From an uncultured Mycobacterium sp. (lineage in GTDB: Bacteria; Actinomycetota; Actinomycetes; Mycobacteriales; Mycobacteriaceae), in the NCBI GenBank assembly GCA_900078375.1, contig FLQS01000078.1, forward strand, positions 2,759 to 66,758: a DNA stretch of 64,000 nt, written 5' to 3'. The position numbers and the translations under genes are program-made. Every line of letters begins with the position of its first letter. The first letter of the stretch is position 1. A model generated the notes under the pieces. That model did not search any database, was not told the DNA's origin, and saw nothing but the letters and a program-made list of their open reading frames with translations. Shown piece by piece: positions 58,568 through 64,000 of this stretch.

Positions 58568-59827
58568 TTAGTCCTCGAGACGGACCGTCTCCAGAGCAAT
58601 CTCCGCGGCCGGAAACCGGTCGAGCAGGGCGTCCCCCATGGCGGCGGCGGGAGTGAGCACACCGCGCAGATCGGAGAGCTTGTCGCGGTCGAGTGCCAGC
58701 GCCAGTCCGCATTCGCCGAGCATCACCGCGGTGGCCTTGTACCCCGGGTCACCCTGCTGGGAAATGGTGGCCCGGTAGCGCGCGCCTGTCGTAGTGGTCG
58801 TGTACGTCTCGGCGCGGTAATAGCCGCGGTCGCGGGTCTGCTCGCTGGGCCCGGTGCCGGGCTTGGGCGCGAGGCGCTCCACCAGCCGGCGCGGCAGGAA
58901 GCGGAAGAACCGGCTGCCCAGCGCCACGACACCGTTGTTCGCCGCACTCGCCACCGCCGATACCACCGGCGCAGCGACCGAGGAGCCGACGCTCATGTTC
59001 TCCGCGTAGCGGAATCGACGGCCGTAGGCGTAATGCAGAAGTGCGTTGCTGCGCCGCACGATTCGAGTGTTGTACATCGCCATCACGAAGCCGGTCGTCC
59101 ACACCCCGGCCAGCTCGGGCGCGATATTGCCGCCGCGCCGCCATGGCAGGTCGGGCTGGGGACCGAGTTCGGGTTCGACGGCCCGGTCATCGGTCAGTGT
59201 GTAGGGATCCTCGAGCATGCGCCGGGTGTTCGGGTCGTTGGAGGAGGCGCGGAAGACCTCGATCATCGAGGCGACGGTGCCGCCCGACACCCCACCGGAG
59301 AATGCGCGCAGCACGAAGTCGGTGTCCCCGAGCTCGCCGGTACCGTCGTGCTGGGCCCGCCGGTACAGCGCGAACACGCTCATATCCGAAGGGATGGAAT
59401 CGAATCCGCACGCGTGCACGATCCGCGCCCCGGTGTCGACGGCCTGCTTGTGATAGTCGTCGATGCTCTGCCGCACGAACATGGCCTCGCCGGTGAGGTC
59501 GGCATAATCGGTGCCCGCCGCCGCGCAAGCCGCCACCAGCGGCAGGCCGTAGCGGGTGTATGGGCCGACGGTGGTGATGACGACGCGGGTGCGTGCGGCC
59601 ATGTCGGCCAGCGACGACGGGGACCCGGCGTCGGCGGTCAGGATCGGCCAGGACTGCGCGGATTCGCCGAGCGTCTCCCGCACCGCCAGCAGCTTGTCGG
59701 GCGACCGGCCCGCCAGCGCGACCCGGATATCCCCGCCGGCCCGGGCCAGGTATGCGGCGGTGAGCTTGCCGACGAATCCGGTGGCCCCGTAGAGGACAAT
59801 GTCGAATTCCCGCTGCGCTGCCGTCAT
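58568..59827 (-). CDS. Saccharopine dehydrogenase-like NAD(P)-binding protein (Rv2449c type)
   Basis: A 419-aa protein with a Rossmann start (REFDIVLYGATGFVGKLTAAYLAR), the TTVGPYTRYGLPLVAACAAAGTDYADLTGE block and a long C-terminal region. It resembles trans-acting enoyl reductase and membrane-associated saccharopine-dehydrogenase family proteins of mycobacteria, which reduce lipid intermediates; it is not a lysine pathway enzyme. ATG 59827 is chosen because the longer frame reaches into the next gene. It lies 30 bp upstream of the DUF937 gene. Confidence 0.85.
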   Translation of the reverse strand: MTAAQREFDIVLYGATGFVGKLTAAYLARAGGDIRVALAGRSPDKLLAVRETLGESAQSWPILTADAGSPSSLADMAARTRVVITTVGPYTRYGLPLVAACAAAGTDYADLTGEAMFVRQSIDDYHKQAVDTGARIVHACGFDSIPSDMSVFALYRRAQHDGTGELGDTDFVLRAFSGGVSGGTVASMIEVFRASSNDPNTRRMLEDPYTLTDDRAVEPELGPQPDLPWRRGGNIAPELAGVWTTGFVMAMYNTRIVRRSNALLHYAYGRRFRYAENMSVGSSVAAPVVSAVASAANNGVVALGSRFFRFLPRRLVERLAPKPGTGPSEQTRDRGYYRAETYTTTTTGARYRATISQQGDPGYKATAVMLGECGLALALDRDKLSDLRGVLTPAAAMGDALLDRFPAAEIALETVRLED

Positions 59828-59850
59828 GAGCGCCAACATACCTGGCGCAT

Positions 59851-61833
59851 TCAGCCCAGGGTGTCGGGCAACTGTGCCGCCTCTCCCAGCACGTGCTCGG
59901 CCAGGAACGTCGTGACCACCTGGTACCAGATCTTCGCGTGCTGCGGGGACAGCACCCAGTGGTTCTCGGACGGGAAGTACAGGAATCGGTGCGCGGTGGT
60001 GCCGTCGTCGGCCGCAGGCAACCCGGATTCGGTCAGCAGCTCGTACCACAGTCGCAGCGCCTCGCCGATCGGCACTCGATAGTCCTTGTCCCCGTGGATC
60101 ACCAGCATCGGGGTAGTGATGTTCTCGACGAAGCGATGCGGCGAATTAGCTTGTGCCATAGCCGGTGTCATCTCGCGAGCCCAGTAGTAGGCGCCGTCGG
60201 TGGTCGGGCCGAACTGGTCGAGCGCCCACAGGCTGGCGTGGGTGACGATCGCCGCGAAGCGATCGGTGTGGCCGGCCACCCAGTTGGCCATGTAACCGCC
60301 GAACGAGCCGCCCATCGCCGCGATGCGTCCAGCGTCGATGCGGGAGTCGGCCACCGCGGCGTCGACCGCGGCCATCAAGTCCTCGTACGGGGCCCCGCCC
60401 CAGGCACCCCACCCGCGCTGGATGAACGGCTGGCCATAGCCGGTGGACAGCGCGGGATCGGGTAGTAGCACCGCATACCCACGCGCGGCCATTAGCCAGG
60501 GGTTCCACCGCCACGACCACGCGTTCCAGCTACCCAGCGGTCCACCGTGAATCCACAGCAGCAAGGGCGCGGGTTCTGTTCCGGCAGGCAGCACCAGCCA
60601 GGACCGCACCGATGTCCCGTCACCCGCAGTAGCGACGACTTCGGTGAGTTCGCCCGGCAGCTCGGGCAGTTCCACGCACGGCAACGCGACGAGCGCACCG
60701 GACGGATCGATGCGCACCGGGTGCGGTGGCGCGGCATAGGAGCTCCGCAGCGCGTAGACGATGCCGCCGGGCGCGCCGATGACGTCGGTATAGCTGAAGT
60801 CGTCGGTGGTGATCTGCCGGACGTTGCCGTCGAGGCTGATCTCGAAGATCGGGCAGCGACCGTTGTCGTCGGCGGTCACCAGCAGCGCAGCACCGTCCTG
60901 GGTCCACGTCACCGAGGCTGGCCAGCGGTCCCATCCGGTCGCCAGCTGTGTCCACTCCCCCGAATCCAAACTCAAGTGACACAACGTGATTCGTGGCGCC
61001 TCATGCGGTGTGGATACCGTCTCGCGGGTGAACGCCACGCTCGTGCCGTCCGGGGAGATGGCCGGGTGCTCCAGGTCAGCGGCGACGTCCTCCGCGATCA
61101 CCGAACGCTCACCGGTCTGCAGGTCGATACGCATCAGCACCGACCGCAGCGCCGCGCGCGGGGCGGGGATCCGCCAGCTGGCGACAACGAACGTGCCGTC
61201 CGGACTCACCACGAAATCGGCGTCGCCGAGCGCAGACCCTGGCCGGCGGGTGAGGTCGGTGAGGCCGCCGCCGGCGTCGACCCCGAATAGGTGCGTCTGG
61301 CCGGGCCCAAGGTCCTTGTCCCAGTACCGCACCGGATAGCCGGTGTGCAGGATCGCGCTGATCTTGTTGTCCTTGCGCAGTTTTCGCAGCCGACGTTCGT
61401 CGTCGACGGCGTCGGCCGAGGGCAGCAGCGGCGCACCGACCACGACGGTGGATGCGGCGCGCGCCGTCCGCACGGCGGTGATCCCGCCGGGCAGCTCGGC
61501 AAGTTGGGCGGCCTCCCCGCCCGCGGCGGGCAGCTGCCACAGCGCGGCTGGCGGTTTGTCGTCGTCCTCGCTGGGCCGCACCGAGGTGAACAGCAGATCC
61601 CCGTCGGCGGAGAAGGCCGGCGCGGCTTCGCCTTTTGCCCCGCGGGTCAGCCGGCGGGCCGGCGCCGCCGCGGCGGGGTCCAGCTCCCACACCGCGGTGA
61701 TGTATTCGGTCTTGGCGGTGTTGAGTTCGGCGATGGTCGTCACGACGCGCGATCCGTCCGCCGACATCGCGAGTCCGGAGACCCGCGGCAGGGCTAGGTA
61801 GTCGTCGAGGTCGTCGAATGGGCCCGTGGTCAT
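59851..61833 (-). CDS. S9-family prolyl oligopeptidase-like serine peptidase
   Basis: A 660-aa protein. Residues 1 to ~400 form a WD/propeller-type N-terminal domain (SADGSRVVTTIAE, PAISPDGTSVAFTRETV). The alpha/beta-hydrolase domain follows: LLWIHGGPLGSWNAWSWRWNP, nucleophile MGGSFGGYMANW (Ser), and the His in PSENHWVL. It resembles acylaminoacyl-peptidase and dipeptidyl-peptidase. No signal peptide is seen, so it acts inside the cell. ATG 61833; it is divergent from the FAD monooxygenase with only 22 bp between starts. Confidence 0.9.
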   Translation of the reverse strand: MTTGPFDDLDDYLALPRVSGLAMSADGSRVVTTIAELNTAKTEYITAVWELDPAAAAPARRLTRGAKGEAAPAFSADGDLLFTSVRPSEDDDKPPAALWQLPAAGGEAAQLAELPGGITAVRTARAASTVVVGAPLLPSADAVDDERRLRKLRKDNKISAILHTGYPVRYWDKDLGPGQTHLFGVDAGGGLTDLTRRPGSALGDADFVVSPDGTFVVASWRIPAPRAALRSVLMRIDLQTGERSVIAEDVAADLEHPAISPDGTSVAFTRETVSTPHEAPRITLCHLSLDSGEWTQLATGWDRWPASVTWTQDGAALLVTADDNGRCPIFEISLDGNVRQITTDDFSYTDVIGAPGGIVYALRSSYAAPPHPVRIDPSGALVALPCVELPELPGELTEVVATAGDGTSVRSWLVLPAGTEPAPLLLWIHGGPLGSWNAWSWRWNPWLMAARGYAVLLPDPALSTGYGQPFIQRGWGAWGGAPYEDLMAAVDAAVADSRIDAGRIAAMGGSFGGYMANWVAGHTDRFAAIVTHASLWALDQFGPTTDGAYYWAREMTPAMAQANSPHRFVENITTPMLVIHGDKDYRVPIGEALRLWYELLTESGLPAADDGTTAHRFLYFPSENHWVLSPQHAKIWYQVVTTFLAEHVLGEAAQLPDTLG

Positions 61834-61855
61834 GAGCACACGTTACGTTTTACGC

Positions 61856-63022
61856 ATGGCCGAGATCGCTGTCGTCGGGGCGGGCATCGCCGGACTGGCC
61901 ACCGCGGTCGCACTGCAACGACGCGGCCACTCCGTCACAGTGATCGAAGAGCGGACCGACACCACCTCCGGCGCCGGCATCAGCATCTGGCCCAACGCCC
62001 TGGCCGCTCTCGACCACCTCGGCCTCGGTAACCAGGTGCGGGCCGCCGGCGGCCGGATCACGGCGGGCGCGATGCGCTGGAAGGACGGCACGTGGCTGCG
62101 TCGCCCGTCCGGCGAGCGGATCGTCACCGCGCTGGGCGAACCCTTGGTGGTCCTGCAGCGGGTCGCACTGCGCGACCTCCTGGCCGGCGCGCTGACGCCG
62201 GGCACCGTCGTCGACGGGGTCGCGGTGCGCGAGCTGAACACCACCGCCGCCGGGATCCGGCTACACCTGACGGACTCCTCGACGTGCGATGCCGATGCGG
62301 CAGTGGGCGCCGACGGCACCGGATCGGTGGTGGCCCGCCACCTCAACGGTCCGCTGCCCCATCGCTACGCCGGATACACGGCGTGGCGCGGGGTGTCCTC
62401 GCTGGCCATCGACGCCGATCTGGCCGGCGAGACAATGGGTGCCGGTGCGGAGGTCGGCCACGTCCCGATGGGACCGGACCGGACGTACTGGTTCGCCACC
62501 GAGCGCGCGGCCGAGGGCACCACCTCGCCCCAGGGCGAGCTTGCCTATCTGCGTACCAAGCTGGCGTCGTGGGCCGCGCCCATTCCAGCGATGCTGGCGG
62601 CCACCGAGCCCGCCGAGGTGCTCCGCAACGATCTCTACGACCGCAAGACCGCCCAGCGCTGGGCGGCGGGACCGGTGGTGCTTGTCGGCGATGCCGCCCA
62701 CCCCATGCGGCCACACCTGGGCCAGGGCGGCTGTCAGGCACTCGAGGACGCCGCCGTGCTGGGCGCGTGCGTCGACCTGTCCTTGGACCTGCCCAGCGCG
62801 TTCACCGCCTTCGAGGCGTTCAGGCGGCGGCGGGTGAGCGCCATCGTCGCCGAATCCCGGCTGATCGGCCGAATGGTCAACCTGCGCCCGGCGGCCCTGA
62901 GCGCGCTGGCCAGCAGGGCCACTGTGGTGCTGCCGGAGTCCGCGGTAACCCGCCACCTGGCGTCGATCGCGGCTGGCTCGGCGTTTCGGTTGCCTACACG
63001 CAACGACGCCCAGTCGGCGTGA
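61856..63022 (+). CDS. FAD-dependent aromatic-type monooxygenase
   Basis: A 388-aa flavoprotein hydroxylase. GxGxxG is MAEIAVVGAGIAGLATAVALQRRGH, the DG motif is AAVGADGTGSVVARHL, and the GD motif is GPVVLVGDAAHPMRPHLGQGGCQALEDAAVL. It uses NAD(P)H and O2 to hydroxylate an aromatic or related substrate. ATG 61856 is preferred; the longer frame from 61826 overlaps the divergent peptidase start. The substrate is unknown. Confidence 0.88.
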   Translation: MAEIAVVGAGIAGLATAVALQRRGHSVTVIEERTDTTSGAGISIWPNALAALDHLGLGNQVRAAGGRITAGAMRWKDGTWLRRPSGERIVTALGEPLVVLQRVALRDLLAGALTPGTVVDGVAVRELNTTAAGIRLHLTDSSTCDADAAVGADGTGSVVARHLNGPLPHRYAGYTAWRGVSSLAIDADLAGETMGAGAEVGHVPMGPDRTYWFATERAAEGTTSPQGELAYLRTKLASWAAPIPAMLAATEPAEVLRNDLYDRKTAQRWAAGPVVLVGDAAHPMRPHLGQGGCQALEDAAVLGACVDLSLDLPSAFTAFEAFRRRRVSAIVAESRLIGRMVNLRPAALSALASRATVVLPESAVTRHLASIAAGSAFRLPTRNDAQSA

Positions 63023-63050
63023 GCCGGCTGGACGTCGTCAGCGAGGTTTT

Positions 63051-63545
63051 TTAGTGCAGACCGAGGGCGTTGGCGATGGCGCGGCCCGGATCGTGGAAGG
63101 CCTGGCACATCTTGTTGAAGTCGATCGACTTGAACGGGCCGCTCAGGACGTTCGAGCAGGCACCCTGGGCCGGGGCCGGGGCAGCGCCACCGGAGACCGG
63201 GGTGGCGAACGCCGGGGTGCCGGCGGCCTGGCCGCAGGAGGGCCATGCGCCCATGCCCTGCTTGCGGGCGACGTTCTCGGCGACCCGGATCTGCTCCTCA
63301 CGGGAGGCCTGGTGCGGGGCGCCGGTGCCGCCGTTGGCGGTCCAGGTCGCCTGCTTGAACTGCAGGCCGCCGGAGAAGCCGTTGCCGGTGTTGGCGCCCC
63401 AATTGCCGCCGGACTCGCACTGCGCGACCGCGTCCCAGTTCACGCCGCTGTCGGCGCTGGCATTTCCGCAGTTCAGAACGAATCCGGCCAGGGCCAGCGC
63501 TCCGGAGATGACTGCGAGGGTGACGATCCTGCGCAAAGTGCTCAT
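63051..63545 (-). CDS. rpfE: Resuscitation-promoting factor, RpfE-like
   Basis: A 164-aa secreted muralidase. Signal peptide MSTLRRIVTLAVISGALALA...ASA; transglycosylase-like Rpf domain VNWDAVAQCESGGNW (catalytic Glu44), then GFSGGLQFKQATWTANGG and REEQIRVAENVARKQGMGAWPSCG. A short Ala/Pro spacer and a C-terminal extension (CSNVLSGPFKSIDFNKMCQAF...) follow. It cleaves peptidoglycan and helps dormant cells regrow. Position after Rv2449c-like gene matches M. tuberculosis rpfE. The start follows GGGAAGG. Confidence 0.93.
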   Translation of the reverse strand: MSTLRRIVTLAVISGALALAGFVLNCGNASADSGVNWDAVAQCESGGNWGANTGNGFSGGLQFKQATWTANGGTGAPHQASREEQIRVAENVARKQGMGAWPSCGQAAGTPAFATPVSGGAAPAPAQGACSNVLSGPFKSIDFNKMCQAFHDPGRAIANALGLH

Positions 63546-63585
63546 TGGTGTTTCCCTTCCCGACAAAGGGGGCACTGGTGTGCCG

Positions 63586-63603
63586 CTGTGAGGTGAATCG
63601 CAG
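63586..63603. promoter_or_regulatory. Candidate CRP-type box upstream of rpfE
   Basis: CTGTGAGGTGAATCGCAG matches TGTGA-N6-TCACA with one mismatch. It lies about 40 bp upstream of the rpfE start, within the likely promoter or leader. CRP control of rpf genes is known for rpfA in M. tuberculosis. Confidence 0.4.
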
Positions 63604-63675
63604 CTTGTGATGCAGCCGTTACAGGCGTGTCGGTTGTTTTTTCTGAGATTTTTGATAAGGGAGTTTCCTTAGAGA

Positions 63676-63715
63676 CAAGAGTGGCGCCGAGTCCGTAGAC
63701 CCGGCGCCACTCTTG
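63676..63715 (-). terminator. Strong hairpin after the second Rpf gene
   Basis: CAAGAGTGGCGCCG (63676-63689) and CGGCGCCACTCTTG (63702-63715) form a perfect 14-bp stem with a 12-nt loop. It starts 12 bases after the stop of the minus-strand Rpf gene at 63727. The tail reads TCTCTAAGG, without a T tract, as is common in mycobacterial terminators. Confidence 0.75.
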
Positions 63716-63726
63716 AAAGCGCTATC

Positions 63727-64000
63727 TCAGCCGCGACGGCCGCAGACCGGCCATGCGCCCCGGCCCTGGCTACGCAGGACGTTCTCCGCCACGCGGATCT
63801 GCTCATCGCGCGACGCGTTGTGGGGCGAGCCTGCGCCACCGTTGGAACGCCAGGTCCCCAGGGTGAACTGCAGGCCACCGTAGTAGCCGTTGCCGGTGTT
63901 GATTGCCCAGTTGCCGCCGGACTCGCACTGTGCGACCGCGTCCCAGTTCATGCCGTCAGCCGAGGCAGTACCGGTGCCGAGGACCATCGGCGCCACCACG
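63727..64000 (-). CDS. Second Rpf-domain protein, 5' end beyond the window
   Basis: The visible 91 residues begin in the signal peptide (MVAPMVLGTGTASA) and contain a full Rpf domain: MNWDAVAQCESGGNWAINTGNGYYGGLQF with the catalytic Glu, then SRDEQIRVAENVLRSQGRGAWPVCG. The protein ends directly after the domain (GRRG), as in short RpfC-like factors. The real start is outside the window; the ATG or GTG at 63999 is probably internal. It is a tandem paralogue of the RpfE-like gene, ending at a strong terminator. Confidence 0.85.
   Translation of the reverse strand, partial: VVAPMVLGTGTASADGMNWDAVAQCESGGNWAINTGNGYYGGLQFTLGTWRSNGGAGSPHNASRDEQIRVAENVLRSQGRGAWPVCGRRG

Overview
The window is GC-rich chromosomal DNA from a Mycobacterium or Mycolicibacterium-type actinomycete. 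Codon use, frequent GTG starts, 4-bp start/stop overlaps and gene content all fit. From about 10.6 kb to the end the gene order follows the M. tuberculosis Rv2404c-Rv2450c block, recognised from memory: lepA, PemK-like protein, CBS protein, RNase Z, transglutaminase/alpha-E/ATP-grasp, rpsT, holA, comEC, comEA, degV, octT, gpgP, rsfS, nadD, VWA/MoxR, proA, ribokinase, nadE, proB, obg, rpmA, rplU, rne, ndk, folC, valS, saccharopine-dehydrogenase-like, rpfE. Lineage-specific genes are inserted between these conserved units.

Region 1 (1-2.3 kb): a 13E12-family HNH endonuclease gene is split by a complete IS3-family element with a 4-bp target duplication; removing the element restores the frame. 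Region 2 (2.3-9.0 kb, minus strand): a compact operon with two NtaA/SnaA/DszA-type FMN monooxygenases, an APC permease, a 53-aa ORF not previously called, a tandem-GNAT protein and an SfnB-like acyl-CoA-dehydrogenase-fold enzyme. It is probably an organosulfur or heteroatom scavenging pathway. Region 3 (9.1-10.6 kb): two PknH-sensor-domain lipoproteins, one with a damaged or unusual start.

Region 4 (10.6-19.9 kb): lepA, a PemK/MazF-like protein, an 852-aa secreted protein made of two homologous halves that resemble aerolysin/ETX-MTX2 proteins, a CBS protein divergent from an aldo/keto reductase across a perfect CRP-type box, RNase Z and a PepSY membrane protein. Region 5 (19.9-27.1 kb): the ATP-grasp/alpha-E/transglutaminase operon, whose ATP-grasp protein ends in a poly-glutamine tail, then rpsT, holA, comEC and comEA. 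Region 6 (27.2-35.6 kb): DapB-like and YceI proteins, DegV, the methylglucose lipopolysaccharide enzymes OctT and GpgP, RsfS, NadD, a secreted PE-PPE hydrolase and a TetR/DUF1772/Ddn-like unit with paired operators.

Region 7 (35.7-47.4 kb): VWA/MoxR, proline synthesis (proA, proB), ribokinase, a crotonase, a CmtR-like ArsR regulator with a CDF metal transporter, NadE, a YdcF-like protein and a sirtuin. Region 8 (47.4-64 kb): obg-rpmA-rplU, RNase E with a structured leader, ndk, folC-valS, DUF937, a saccharopine-dehydrogenase-like protein, an S9 peptidase, an FAD monooxygenase and two Rpf cell-wall muralidases, the last cut by the window edge. No rRNA, tRNA, CRISPR array or origin was seen, and no stretch over 300 bp lacks a gene.
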